A DNA stretch of 64,000 nt from assembly GCF_040954835.1 (NCBI RefSeq), contig NC_090718.1, positions 13,221,532 through 13,285,531 on the forward strand, given 5' to 3'. Under the pieces are notes generated by a model that ran no database searches, was not told where the DNA came from, and saw only the letters and a list, made by a program, of their open reading frames with translations. Made by a program: the position numbers and the translations under genes. Origin of the DNA: Lepisosteus oculatus. Its lineage: Eukaryota; Chordata; Actinopteri; Semionotiformes; Lepisosteidae. Below, piece after piece: positions 1 through 12,078 of this stretch (within the stretch, counting starts at the first letter, position 1; every line of letters starts with the position of its first letter).

Positions 1-1440
1 GCTTGAAACAATACCATGCTTCTTAAACGAAACTGGGTTCCCCTCTCTACTCGTGTTGCATCCTGAGAGAAGCCCTGTCTCCTGCACACCGTGACGCGTG
101 CGTGCGTGCTAGCAGGGCGGTAATCCGGGGGAGCTCCACAAATCTTGAGATGACGGGGTGACGGGAGACAGACGTGCCCTTGGTCTACTGGAGCCCCCCC
201 CAAGGAGGCCTAACACAAGACACGCTAATCAGCATATTTAATGAAGACTCATTGTGTACGGCTCCATCTGCGGTCTTTTCTTCACAGCTGATAAGGTTTG
301 GACAGGGTTTCGCTCGCAGATCCACGCTGATCCCACTTCAGGCCCGAACTATTCAGAGGTGTGGGGCTCATCCAAATCTCTGCGGCTTCGGCTCCGATTT
401 ACAATCCACACCTGGCCACTGTACAGAGGCACTGCAAACGTCTTGCCGGCTTACTCAAGGCTAGAATGGAACCTGCACTAACTGCAGTATCCACCAGGTC
501 CCTCAGTTCAAACCCAAACCCTTGGAAGTACAGTGTATAAAAACAACGAAATATCAAACAGCAGTGGAAATGAAACAAGACACAAAACCTTTACCAGCGG
601 TCTGGAGTATTAAAAGACTGCATGTTAAAAAATCTTCTACCAAAGGTGCTTATTTAGATTTTCCCACACTGCAGTTTAGTTTAGTTTAGTACCTTGGTAC
701 TCTGCAATCAAGCCTTGTAAATCTTCCTGAAATCTTCCCGCAATGTGAAAGCGTTGTTCAACAATAATCTGATGACTTACAACAACGAATAACATGTCGC
801 CAAAATCAAAGCCTCATGAATTACACATTTTGTCATTTTCACTGCAAACATAATCAGCAGAATTTTAGTTTACAATGCATTTCATTAATGAAGCCATCGG
901 TGCTTAAGATTTTAGATGTTAGGAAAAAAGAATAATAAAACCGAAAAAATAACATTATAAATTTTTTCGATTCAAGTATATCTTTACGTTGATTTTCACA
1001 ACTGTCTAATTCACTTTTCATAAGAACAGTAGATGGAATTTCACAGGTGGAGCTTTTACAGGTATAATACTTGTGAAAACATTAATATTTCTGTTCTGCT
1101 CCATTCTTATGAGTTACCAAAAATACAGGCTGGACACAGTTGAAGGGACAAGCTTGCTTTTGATTTTGATAGCCTTAAGGTAAAGTGATTATCCTCAATC
1201 AGAAACTGTCTCACAAACCCATTTAGTCCTTCCACTGTGCAGAATGTAGTGCAGCCATTTCAATATTAATAATACATTTTAAATAATTTCTTGCATTTAC
1301 ACAGCATTTTTAAAGAGCTCTGCACGTAAGGAGAGAACAGTACAGAGAAGAGTATTTGGCTGGATATACCAGCAGCCCCACTACATAACACTATCAAGTA
1401 GAGAAATAAGAAATTGCTTTATCTTTCAAATTAAGGAGAG
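1..1440. other. Non-coding sequence, nothing identified
   Basis: No exon-like frame, repeat family or RNA gene was recognised. The first 500 bases are moderately GC-rich with scattered CpG; the rest is AT-rich. A short TTTAG tandem lies near 672-690. The open frames at 174-481 overlap one another and match no family I know. Confidence 0.6.
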
Positions 1441-1446
1441 AATTCA

Positions 1447-1690
1447 GGGAGACAAGCGGCAACTTGTAAGAGGAATTGAGCCGGTACACTGGGGTTAACA
1501 CCCTGAGCACATGACCAGTCATGTTCCAGAGACCAGGACCTTAGTTTAACATCTCATTTGAAGGACAGGCACCCACTGGTCCACCAACACCACTTAATCA
1601 GAGCACTGCTATTCTCTGAAGGTATCCCGTGCCAGTAAGTCCAGCTCTGCTCTGCTTCCGAGACCTGATGAGATCAGGCTACAAAAAGTT
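1447..1690 (-). repeat. 5S rRNA-derived SINE (subfamily close to 5S), antisense
   Basis: Read on the minus strand, 1682 back to 1615 closely follows the 5' half of vertebrate 5S rRNA: GCCTGATCTCATCAGG, then TCTCGGAAGCAGAGCAG, then a degraded internal-promoter segment ending GGGATACC. This is the head of a SINE3-type element, which uses the 5S internal control region as a pol III promoter. The body continues to about 1450 and shares 'ttaaac..aaggtcctg' and 'gtcctgg' type blocks with the copy at 39590-39935. The intermediate element and box C are mutated, so it is probably inactive. It lies tail to head with a second antisense copy at 1720-2300. Confidence 0.7.
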
Positions 1691-1719
1691 GTTGCTACAC
1701 TGTTGCTTAAACACACATG

Positions 1720-2300
1720 TGAATGATTTTGTTTTCTGCCTATCAGCAATTCACCAGTATTTGAGTGGACAGTCCACTCAAAGTGATTTACTGTTAATGG
1801 AGACTCCCCTCCTCCACCACCACTGTGCAGCCCCACCTGGATGATGCACCAGTACTCTCACCACGCATCAGCTATCAGTGGGGAGGAGAACAGAGTGATG
1901 AAGCCAGTACAGAGATGGAGATGATTAGGAGGCCGTGACTGGTAAAGGCCAATGGGAAATTTGTCCAGGACACCAGGGTAACACCCCCACTATTTTTGAG
2001 AAATGCCCTGGGATTTTTAATGACCACAGAGAGTCAGGACTTTGGTTTTTACATCTCAAAAGGATGGTGCCTTTTTACAGTATACTGTAGTGTCCCCGTC
2101 ACTATACTGGGGCATTAGGACCCCCACAGACCGCAGGGTGAGCGCCCCCTACTGGCCTCTCTTAATACCTTTCCCAGCAGCAACCTTAGTTCTTTTCCCA
2201 GGAGGTCTCCCATCCAGGTACTGACCAGGCTCACACCTGCTGAGCTTCAGTGGGCTGCCAGCTGGGAGTTACAGGATGGCTGCTGCTGGCGATAGTCTAG
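1720..2300 (-). repeat. 5S rRNA-derived SINE, near full length, antisense
   Basis: The minus strand starts near 2300 with CAGCAGCAGCCATCC, then the 5S-like promoter block at about 2263-2210 (GTCAGTACCTGGATGGGAGA), a body with a GGGGACACTATACTG segment, a block with TTAAAAATCCCAGGG, and a tail containing 'gcatcatccaggtggggctg' and a degraded 'gtaaa..ctttgagtgga' end near 1755. The same order of blocks occurs in the plus-strand copy at 51563-52145, so the two define one family. Family knowledge: SINE3-like elements are transcribed by pol III and mobilised by a partner LINE with a matching tail. Indels suggest an old insertion. Confidence 0.8.
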
Positions 2301-3482
2301 AGACTACTGCAGACTAAGGTGTCTACAGTATATCTCAGTATTGCTGGTACCTTATCCAGCTGAATGAGCTGTTCTTGAGGTAATTTTTGGTCCTCACTGT
2401 ACAAAACTATATATAAATACCATAGTTCTTACTGACCTAAGACCATGCAATTGCATAATAAACACAGTAATTTCAATTAATACATTCCTGATCTTGGGTG
2501 TATGGCCCAAACCTCTACCATCTAAGGAAAGGTGTATACTAGATTATATTAGATAAAACCAAATTAATATATAGAATATTTAAGGTGAACAGAAACCTGT
2601 GATGGGCTAGACAGACACAAAACATGAAATGGAAGCTAAGATTCCCCTGGCACACTAATGATAAAAGCCATGGACTTACACTGTGAGATTTTCTTTTTCC
2701 TGCTAAGCCTAATGTGTCTTAAGTGTATTCCCTTCTGTGATTATGAACAGTGCATTAGAGTCTGTGCCGGAAATGACAATTCACAGCTTGCAGATTCATC
2801 TTGTGTTTCTGTCTTGGGGGACGTGTGGTGCTTTGAAGAGAGATTCAACAATCCCATAGTCCCCTGGGAGACTGAATGCAATCCTTTGATTTGATTGTGG
2901 CTGTGATTTTAGGACCAGGTTCAGGACTTCAGATACAATTGTTCTAATAGCACAGCTACATTTACAGATGGAGACAGGAGGTACTAAAGGGTGGAAAAAG
3001 CCTTTTTAAAACGGACATTTAATTTCGAGGCAAGACTGCTGAGCTTTCTGAAAGCTTCTTTTCTCAAAACACATACAAAGGTTAAGGTGCAGTATATTAA
3101 GAGCTGTTAAAATGTCTTACCAACACAACTAAAAAAAATAAGAGGTGAAAGGCACACACCTGGTTATTACAATCAAAGAAAAAGCCCTCATTGTACAGTA
3201 GCAGTTAAGTTTAAAATAAATGTTTCTCAAAGGCTGTGTGACTGTGTGCTGATAGACACACTTTAAAAGTTAAAGACACAAAAATTCATGGTCACGATCT
3301 TATTCTCTAAATATGTGTCAAACATTATAGGGGGTGGGAATTGTTTATGGATGGCTAACTCCCGTCAGCAGCCCAGTGCCATGAGGCGAGAGTGGCTCCC
3401 ATGCCCTGGGGTACAGGTGACGACCTCATCCACTATGACAAAGCACAGTCCTGTGAGCCCTGGACAAACTTACTGTGACCAC
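2301..3482. other. Unique AT-rich sequence, nothing identified
   Basis: No gene, RNA or repeat was recognised. A 78-codon cysteine-containing open frame at 2658-2894 has no splice-site context or known motif and is best treated as chance. Confidence 0.5.
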
Positions 3483-3971
3483 ATAAGTGTCACGATCGCT
3501 AACCTCTCCTCTTAAGGGCGCTCCAGCCCTCCCTTGTTCTGTCTCATTTCCCCGCACCTGTTCCTTATCCTAACCCCCTTTCAGTCTGCCTTAAAAGCCA
3601 GGCGCTCACGTCATTCGAGGCTCTACATTGATTCCCGTTTCATGTGAGCCCGGGTCCTGCTGCGTCTGGCTCCGTCATGTTTTTAACTTTCTGTTCCTGT
3701 TCTCCCCCGCCGGTTCCGACCCGGTTCTCGTTTTTATTCTCCCGGACGGATCGCCTGGCCTTGGACTTATGCTTCTGTTTTGGATTCCCTGTCTGGACTT
3801 CTACTTAGATTGTTCGCCCCGGACTCACTTCCCCTGGACACCTGCACACCAAGGACACGCCCCCTGTCTCCATTCCCGTCTCCTGCATGACTTCCCCCCC
3901 CCAGTGTTTCCTCACTATTCCGGATTGTGTCGTCTGCATAGGGCTTGGAAAGAACTGTGCGTGACAATCAG
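3483..3971 (+). mobile_element. Solo LTR, Ty3/gypsy-like
   Basis: The 479-bp block at 3488-3966 begins TGTCACGATCG and ends GTGCGTGACA, so it has the TG...CA ends of an LTR plus a short inverted terminus (TGTCACG/CGTGACA). It is flanked by ATAAG (3483-3487) and ATCAG (3967-3971), which look like a 5-bp target-site duplication with one mismatch. The interior is pyrimidine- and C-rich, unlike its flanks, and has a TATA-like CCTTAAAAGCC near 3589-3599. No primer-binding site or internal region follows, so it is probably a solo LTR left by recombination. Assignment to gypsy rests on the resemblance of these ends to fish gypsy LTRs. The 140-codon frame inside is proline/leucine-rich and not a protein I recognise. 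Confidence 0.65.
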
Positions 3972-5989
3972 GGCACAGAGAGGCAGTATGTTGTCAAGAC
4001 AAAAAGCATTAACTGGCTGTCCAGGCATCATGTGTCTATCCCAGCCTTGACTGGCAAGCTTCCGGTAGGGGGGTTCTGGTATTTTTCTTATTGCTGAGCT
4101 CTTTGTGAGAACAAACACGAATCCTTTCATGCCCTAATCACACCTGTTGTGCGGATTTATCCCAGACCACCCACGGAAATGGAGCACCAGGAATCAGGCT
4201 CACGTGTTTACCAGCAAGGGCTGGGACTTGGAATATGAGGGCCATGTGGGCATGTTGGCACCCAGTGATACTGTACCTGGCTGCTGGCAAATGGGCAGGG
4301 GTGTTATTATACCAGGTTAGCCAGGTGAGAAGAACATCTCTCTTCCTCATGAATATGCCAAACCACAAATCCTGGAGTGTGCCAAGACTGTCAAAACTGG
4401 TTTATGCGGAAGACGCAGCCTGCAGACCCGCCTGTGTGCTGGTTATTCTAAGGTTCAGTGGACAGGATGTGACCCCTCCTCACAGCCGTTATCTACAAGC
4501 ACAGGTGAGAGAGCGATATGAGATGGTTTGCATCTCCATTGTGCGTGTTTGTGAGAAGACAAGTTTGGCCACCAAACTATGCTTCAAGTCCACACACGGC
4601 CAGCCAGCCTCGCTGGCAGCTCATGCCTAGTTACTGCATCCACACAAAGGAAGTGGGATGTGTCTGGACGTGGGTGTTTGGCGAGAAAACCCAAGGATTC
4701 CTTGTGAGGAACGTCACCAGCCAGGAGGTTCACTCCTGCCTACACAGCAAGCCACTCACTTCCCACCTCGGGAATACCAGAGCGCTGCAGCTCCTGGGTG
4801 ACTCTTTGAAGTCTAGGCTTGAGTAGCGTTCAGTGGAAATGGAGATTCAGGAGACCCTGACAAGCTGGTTGAGGACAGCAGAGGCAAACCTACGTCCTCT
4901 GAGCACCGACCTGCCCATGCACAAAATAGGACAGCCTAGAGGCAAGTCAAGCAGACAGCTACACCTGCTGGCTGCTGGTGCTTGTCTTATTATCCTCTAT
5001 CTCAGTGATCAGTCCACGCATTCTCACTATATCACTGAGCCCTGCATTCCTATCAGATGCCTGAACCTGGTACGTCTGGTGTTCTGATTGGCTAGTAGCG
5101 ATCTATGTTCTTTCCCTTGCGGTTTGCTGGCTGGAGCAGACATTCTGATTTGGGTATACTACAACTGTAAAAAGAACAACAATTTGCATTTAATATTAAT
5201 CATTTTGTTCAAGAGAAATTGGAGTGCCTAGAATTTTAGGGCTGTATTGATCTAAAACTATATTACAAAATCAATATAGACATCTACAATCTTTGTATTA
5301 CTCTATTGGATTACAATGGCATCCACAGTCTCTGAATATCTAGACTATATAAATAACCAGCTCGGTACATTGTTTATAGTAAGTTATCCTACACCAATTT
5401 TCCAAGTACAAGAATCATCAAATTTCTCACAGACAAATCTGCAATAACAGATAACATGAACAATGCTATTGCTACAAGTGTAACAAAATTAACCATTTGA
5501 ACGCAAACATAAAACAATAATTTTAAAGAGACAAACCCACAGCTTCAAAACTATAAAAAAGCAAAGGTATAAAAAGTTCAATGCCACAGGAAATAACTTG
5601 ATGAATGCTATATCTAATAAATCCGCTTTAAGGAATTAAAGAAGCTTAAGATGGTTAGAATCTGCAAATGAAATGTTGCTCCAAAAACAAGCATCAAGTC
5701 TAGTGACCCTGAGTATCTTGCTCTGAATCAGTCGTCAAAACAGGTTTCAAATCTCCTTGAGGATAAGAAGCTGAACACTCCCCACCCTCACCTCTCGTCC
5801 TCTGAAATGTGAAAATAAAAAGGCGAAAATAATCTGCTCCTGAAACCCGCTTTTCACGAAAACTGGGCGGCAGAACACAAACTGAAACGTGCTCAACTTC
5901 ATAAGGGCGGGAGGGTGCAAAATTTTAAGTCTTAACCTTGACGTTACCAATTAAGAAACAGGGGAGATAACAACTCTGTCATTTAGAGA
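3972..5989. other. Non-coding sequence, nothing identified
   Basis: Several overlapping 70-130-codon frames occur at 4138-5087 on both strands. None has a recognisable motif or splice context, and their overlap on opposite strands argues against coding. The second half (5150-5990) is AT-rich unique sequence. Confidence 0.5.
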
Positions 5990-6900
5990 AAAAAAGGGGA
6001 AAAGTGGCTAAACCACCCAGTTTAATTAAAACAGTGATTAAAATATAAAAAAAGACAAGGATTAAATTACCAAGCACAGCCAGGGAGAGAGAGAGTGAAC
6101 GTCTGCCCAATCGAATGTGCCCTATCTCTCCCTCTAATCCCCTCTCTCTCACTTGCCTTCCTTCAGCAGAAGTTCTAATTAATTAAAGAATAAATAGTGG
6201 GAAAGGAGCAGTAATCTCTAAATCTGTCCTCTGAAATGTTCCTTTAATTTCAGCTACATGTTTTATGAGCAGAGCCTAAGAACGATAATGTTCTCTATGC
6301 CAGCACAAGCCTCCCTCACTCACTCACAGACTCTCACTCTCTCCCCCCCATTTGCAACCTGGCTTTCTTCCTCGCTGTCTCTTTAAGGTGTGATCTATAT
6401 TCGATGACAGTTTAATGAGAGTTTTCCTATTTCAAGGAATCTTATCACATCATTAAAAAAAAAAAGAACGGGGATGAATAATAGATCTGATGGTGAGACA
6501 GCCTCTGCAACTTCACTCAAGCGCTCTAGTGGTGAGAGGAGGGAAAAGACAGGGTGCTTTTGTCTTACAAGGGCTCCTTCTCCGGCTAATTAACAGAGCG
6601 ACGCCGCTTTCTTTAGTTTGGAAGAATGCACGCCGTCATTTCAGACGCAAACAAGGAATATTCAAAAACAAAAGAGAGAGGGACTGTTCCCGAGCTCCGC
6701 GCTGTCGCTTCATGCAGCTGCAGGGGTGGAGGACGGGCACAAGTGATCGAGAGCTCCCTCCTGATTTTTACAGCCTCCGCACTCTGCCAATTGCTCTGCT
6801 CTGTCAGCTTAATTGGGCTGTTTCCGCTCTGTGAAGTGCCGGGGCCCATTTTAATTGGCTTTCTTTTAACCGGACAGCAACTCTGATTGGATGGAACACA
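5990..6900. promoter_or_regulatory. Candidate conserved non-coding element (enhancer-like)
   Basis: Unique sequence with no recognised repeat. It is rich in homeodomain-type cores: TAATTAATTAA at 6177-6187, TTAATGAG near 6412-6420, and repeated TTAATT/AATTGG near 6783-6860. It also has GAGAGA/CTCTCT tracts (6086-6100, 6120-6150, 6325-6350). This texture is typical of vertebrate developmental enhancers, but that is inference only: conservation cannot be tested from one sequence. No exon is evident. Confidence 0.3.
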
Positions 6901-7436
6901 GTGGGTAGCCTAGGACACATCAGCACTCAAGCATGAATTCCTGGGAGACACTGGGGTTCCTGCTCCTGTGCTCCAAGACCTAAGGCTATGCGCTCCTGGA
7001 CCCCATTCATTCTTTATTGTTATCATAATATGACATTGGCCGGTATAACCCCATTGAAAGTCACTTCCTTTACGCAGTTTACTAAGCAAGGAGACAGACA
7101 GTTTCTCAGCTCTGCCCTTTCCACTTTAATGAGCAGTGAAATGCCCTGCCATTAACATTTTCAGTCTGATTACTCTGAAACCAGAACTAGATCGCTCCAT
7201 TCTCAGCTTTTTAAGCACTCTCCCTAGGTAACTCAATGAATATTAAGGCTCAATGGCCTCATAAGACAAGTTGCGCTGTCACTGTGCAAGCCCGGTCTAA
7301 CAAACGTTAAAATACATCATCCAAGACACTCAGTGCGCTGTCGCTCCCCTAAAAGACAGCGATGCCACGGTGCTCATTTTTCTCCTTGGAGCTGCGCCAA
7401 TGTCACCCCGATATCTGCTGAAAGCACTGCCAGGCT
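6901..7436. other. Unique sequence, possibly regulatory
   Basis: No gene or repeat was recognised. TTAATGAGCAGT occurs at 7126-7137, and the same 12-mer recurs at 30731-30742 in another unique block. CpG density rises toward 7320, leading into the block at 7437-7590. Confidence 0.35.
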
Positions 7437-7590
7437 TGGCTCTCCAGCGCCGTCACCCCCTGCCCCTCCGTAATGAGCACCGTGGCTCTCCAGCTCCCCC
7501 GCGCCGCCACCTTGCCTGATAATGAGCCCGGCCGAGCCGCGTCCCGAAGCGTCCAGCTCCGACACCCCCGGCCCCGTAATGAGCACTAAA
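7437..7590. promoter_or_regulatory. CpG-rich degenerate tandem array ending in TAATGAGC
   Basis: Two units start TGGCTCTCCAGC (7437 and 7483, 46 bp apart) and run through C-rich, CpG-containing sequence into TAATGAGC at 7471-7478 and 7520-7527. A third, more diverged unit ends TAATGAGC at 7577-7584. The spacing between motifs is 49 and 57 bp, about five helical turns each. The motif contains a TAAT homeodomain core in an otherwise GC-rich setting. Role (cluster of factor sites, or simply a decayed minisatellite) is inferred. Confidence 0.45.
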
Positions 7591-7764
7591 AGTCGGCGGC
7601 GGGTTCCGAGAGGCGCTCACTCTCTCGATGTCTCAGTTCCATCCTAATTGCTTGTTTGCCTCGTTTCAGGTGTTCGCTCAGATTTTCCCGTTCAAAGCTG
7701 CCTGGAGGAAAATCCGCGGTGTCCCTTCGTTATCCAGAATAACTTGTGAACGGGGGCTTGCTGC

Positions 7765-7831
7765 GGGGGGGGGCAAACACTGCAAATTAACTGTTTTATT
7801 TGTCCCCCCCCCCTCCCACACACACACACAC
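7765..7831. repeat. Poly-G/poly-C inverted pair followed by CA microsatellite
   Basis: Nine G (7765-7773) are followed 30 bp later by ten C (7804-7813), which could fold into a 9-bp all-GC hairpin. A (CA)n run of about 16 bp follows immediately, near 7816-7831. Confidence 0.8.
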
Positions 7832-10420
7832 CTGATAACAGCTAAAACCCTTTATGCAGTAGGTCTAAATATGGATGACAGATGCAGTCTGAGAGGTGTT
7901 TTCACATACTGTATACATGATTGTTCAGTTCATTAAGTCAATAAATCACTTTGGCTGACAAATTTCTTTTACAGGATGTGGCGCCTTCGCTCCTTGTGGT
8001 AACAGGAAAGTTCTGTTGAGGCGGAGTGCTGTCAAATAGCCCGCTGTCCTACACACAGCACTCCCGCTTTCCAGGGGGAATTCCTCCCCTTTATGCCTTT
8101 AAGGGATTTTCCAAAAGATGTCTCAGCACCGGCCACTCACCTCACTCTCAATGACACACAGGCCTGGAGAGAACGTGTCATCTTGTGAACAGATGAACCA
8201 GTCCTGCCTTCACGGATTCAGCCTGCTCTCGCAGTAATGCAGTCTCAGGTATTCCATCACAGTGCTTCTACGAGAACACCCCCCCAACAAACCCTGAGTT
8301 CTCTTCATTTTTTCCATTCCCCTCTTATTCAATATCTTATTTCCTTTAATTCCCAGGGAGTTTTCTTTCATTACAAATGGCCATTGGCTATAATTTACTG
8401 ACTCCTTATGTGTACATTGAATAAAAAGAGCGAATTGCCTTCGGCCTTGTTCTGAGTCAGAGAAATGGTCTGGTGGTACCAAGATGCCAGTGGTTTTAGG
8501 GAAACCAGCCTGTTTTTTTTTCCCATCGACAAGCTGACAGAATCAAATCGCCAGCGGCAGTGTGAGCAAGTCTGAAGTCGGGTGTTGGAAATCCCCCCCC
8601 CCGAGCAAGCATCACGGCCCACGAAGTGTCCGGTTTTAGGTGTTTTTCACTTGTACGTCTGCCTCGGCCCCCCTACCCTTTAAGCTTTTTATCTGGAGGT
8701 CGCTCGCTCTGCTCCACCCGTCTGGACCTCACCTGCTGAGCTTCCCTCCCTGCCGCTCTGTCCCTCCTCTCCCGGCACGCTGGTGCAGTACTGGTGCAGG
8801 AAATGCCAGGGCTGTTTCAGGCACTAATGGACGGCTCGCTGCAGAAAGGCAAAGAATACAGCGAGATCAGGACACCTTCTTTGTCCTCGGACATCCATGG
8901 AAGGCCTAAGCAGGGGCAGCGACTTAAGAAAATGTTGCATTATTTCCCTTTAACTCTCATTTTTTACTGCTGTTTTTCCCATGCAGATACTGGGAAGACC
9001 AGGCACAGCCCGGGCACTGAAGTTGGTCCTTCCTAGGGCAATCAACATCTTTAAAATCTGTATTAGATCATTAGATCAGTTTTTTGTTTCCTTCTTAAAT
9101 CATAGCTTTAATTGATTTTTATCTGAAAAAAAAAAACATGACTTGCGCGCACTTTATTTTCCCAGGCAGATTAAAAGATAAATCCGGTCTTCCTTGTCAG
9201 TGTGGAGAGGGAAGTGATAGATACCAAAGATCTCTGGCTCCATTAATGCCTCAATGCTGTATTGAATGTGTGAGCTCTCAGATCCCCGTCTCCTGTCCAA
9301 AATTGATTTCACCAGCTCTCTCTCTCATCTATGGTTCTTTTCTTTCTGTTTAATTGGTTGCTTATCAGTACACTAGTACTTAGCTATCAAAAGTGTATTG
9401 AATTTGAAGAAACTGAGATCACAAGTGCCTCTTGCAACATTGTTAAAACGATTCACTAATTACCTTTACTAGGAATTAATCTTTTCATTGGGAGGCTATT
9501 CATCATTGTTGATTTTTTTTCTGAAAGTGGAGGAGCTCATGTTATCAAAATTAGCAAATGCCAACCCCAAATATCAAGAGCAGCACTTTGATCTTCTTTA
9601 CCTGAACTTTAGAATTTGTACTTCATCTATGCTATTTCCCTTCTATCCATTTTTCTCACTCAGAGAGAAAGAGAAATCACAGCATGACAAAAAATATTTC
9701 ACATCAGCTGACATCTAAGGCACTGCTGCTCTGTGGTTTCATAAGAGAGATATCCGTGGCTCTTTTAGATTAATGTTAGCTGTGTCTGATCCATGTCACA
9801 CCAACCTTGAAGGTTCACACTGCTGAGCTCAATCAACCATTCACAGTTGCTGTCATAAAGAAATTATACCTCAAATTAAAAGAAAACCTAGATGCCAGTG
9901 CTGAATTCAAGCCAATCTTTATTCAGAATCTTAGTGTGGGACACTACTCAAAAATCATAAAACCACAGAGCATATTCACGACATATATCAGAATCATTTG
10001 AAACGACAGGGAGAACTTCAGTAGGTAGGATTGCATACAGCCTACTTGAAAGAATCGCTAGATGTCTGAGAAATCATACTTTTGAAGATTATCTGAAGGC
10101 TCAGGCGGCACAGTACTTTGTATCGTTCTTTCCATGTTGTGGATCAGGATTATAATGCAGATAAGAACAAATGACAAATGACAAAATGGTTAAATGAATT
10201 ACCATAATCAGCATTACAGTGGTCACGTACTCAAGCATGGAGAAACTGGCTTGGCAACCTGGACTTACTGTACCAAGTGCTCATAAATAACTTGTACTGT
10301 ATTTAGATTGAGGGGCTTCTGGTGCTGCATGCCTAAATCAGAAATCCAATAAGAAATGTTTAGCTATGATGCAGCTTCCCAAGCAATTAACCTAGTCTTC
10401 TTTCATGCTTATTCTAACTG
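7832..10420. other. Non-coding sequence, nothing identified
   Basis: No repeat family, RNA or convincing exon was found. A run of ten C occurs near 8588-8600. Short open frames at 8640-9036 overlap in two phases and lack homologous motifs. Confidence 0.5.
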
Positions 10421-10429
10421 ACGTGCTGT

Positions 10430-10740
10430 TTAGGATTTTTCCCCAAGATAAAAGCAAACCATTATTTTGGAAGACATCTCACGGTCCACAAGGTTTATCA
10501 TTAACTCCCCTTATGGTAATGTAATGTCACGCGCTGTAAGTGAACCAACCATCATCTCCTTCTAATAAGTTGTTTTTAACACCTTGATGTGAGTGCTGTT
10601 TAGCAATTGGAGGAATTCGTTTGGACACTTTCAAAAACATCATGCTAATTACCAGTTCTAAGATCTGCCAGACGAGCCAGCTTTTGCAGGTTTAATTACC
10701 TGTGACTCTGTGGTTGGCAGCTGGGGCACAGGAGTGGACA
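10430..10740. promoter_or_regulatory. Candidate conserved non-coding element
   Basis: Unique block with clustered homeodomain-type motifs, including GCTAATTACC at 10644-10653 and TTTAATTACCTG at 10691-10702, the latter overlapping an E-box-like CACCTG variant. Low repeat content and balanced composition resemble developmental enhancers. Only cross-species alignment could confirm this. Confidence 0.3.
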
Positions 10741-12046
10741 TGAGAGCATACAGAGTTCATGACAGCTGAAGATGTTCAGGAGAAGAATCTGACAATTACC
10801 AATACGACACCTGATCTTGTGTGCTTAATCTAGTCGGATCTTATGCACGACTGATCTTATAGTACGGTAGCCAAACGTATGTAAAACAATGGCTCTAAAA
10901 CATGAACAGTGTTGTAAAATCACAGCATTCTTAATTTCTCTGAAATACATAAGCACATTAGTACATTAGTATGTCCCTTAAAAGCATTTGTATGATTCCA
11001 GCAGAATGAAGACTCAACTTACCAATATGTCTTCTGCAACTGATATCTAACCAATATTACTGCTATTAATCAAAAGCAGACAACAGCTTGCATTTAAATA
11101 AGACTTTTTTTTTCCCCACTCCACTATAATCTTTAAGGATTTGCAAGGAGTAATCTGGGCTGTTCAGAGAAAGATATCTTTTGAGTCCTCATTTGTACAG
11201 GACAAATTTTTACGAAAGTTTTGCACTGCAGCCTGACTGACCAGTGTTCTTTGGAATCATTCTGGTATGGAATCATCTGCCACGGGAAGTTTACTCTAAG
11301 CTTACAGCCAGAAAATGATCAAATGAAGAGAAGAAAGCGAATACCTGTACTTAATAATGCTTGGCACCTCACTGTGGAAGCACCATGCATTTAATTGATG
11401 AAAACAGGAAAATTAATGGCTTGCACTAAATGAAACTTTTAATGAAAGTTGGGGAGGAAGGAGTTCACCCTCACCTCTTGTAACACTGCCCAAAGTCACT
11501 TTACGAAATGCTAGAAAACAATGATCAAAAGCCCCTCTCCTTCTCACGTTTCCTTCTGCCTCCCTCCTGCCCATCTCTGCCTGCAAGGAGTACCTCTTGG
11601 TTTACTCCTCACTCAAACTGGGGTCCTGAATTCCTCATCCTACAGCCAGGTGATTGGCCAAATAAAGAGTCCAAACTCTCTGTATGCTGCCTTTCAATAA
11701 ACATTCATTCTGTGATTTCTAATTGGGTGATTGTATTACTCATGGAAATATATCTCTCTTAATGTGCACAGACTCCAGCAACGGCCTGAGAAAGCACTCT
11801 GTCTGTTGACGTGCTCATTTCCTGCTGTAGCACGCTTGTCTTCCTGTGTGAGACCAGTGAGAGAGCCAGCCCGCACATCACAGCCCTTAAAGCACTGGTT
11901 CAATCAAGCTGTCTGATTCCACAAGAGGGCAAGCCAGGCTCCACTGCTCCAGCACAGCAACACAGGGGCTGGCCTCCCCTGCTGAAATTGATGGCTTTTT
12001 TTTTGAAGATGACTCATTCTTCTCCCATCCTCCACTTTCTTTTTTT
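10741..12046. other. Non-coding sequence, nothing identified
   Basis: No gene or dispersed repeat was recognised. The overlapping frames at 11508-12272 lie on both strands and match nothing known. Confidence 0.5.
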
Positions 12047-12078
12047 GGAGGAGGGGTTGGAGGGTGGGAGGGGGGGGG
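12047..12078 (+). other. Potential G-quadruplex
   Basis: A G-rich run has at least four G-tracts separated by 1-5 bases: GGGG, TTGGA, GGG, T, GGG, A, then nine G. It fits the usual four-tract quadruplex pattern on the plus strand. No adjacent promoter or gene was recognised, so function is unknown. Confidence 0.6.

Noticed and set aside
1615..1690. Possible 5S rRNA gene
   Set aside because: Only the first half resembles 5S; box C is degraded and it is joined to a SINE body.
2658..2894. Small cysteine-containing secreted peptide candidate
   Set aside because: Hydrophobic start is suggestive, but there is no splice context, no known cysteine pattern and no support beyond length expected by chance.
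3628..4050. 140-codon open frame
   Set aside because: It lies mostly inside the solo LTR and its C-rich composition explains the frame; no protein family is recognised.
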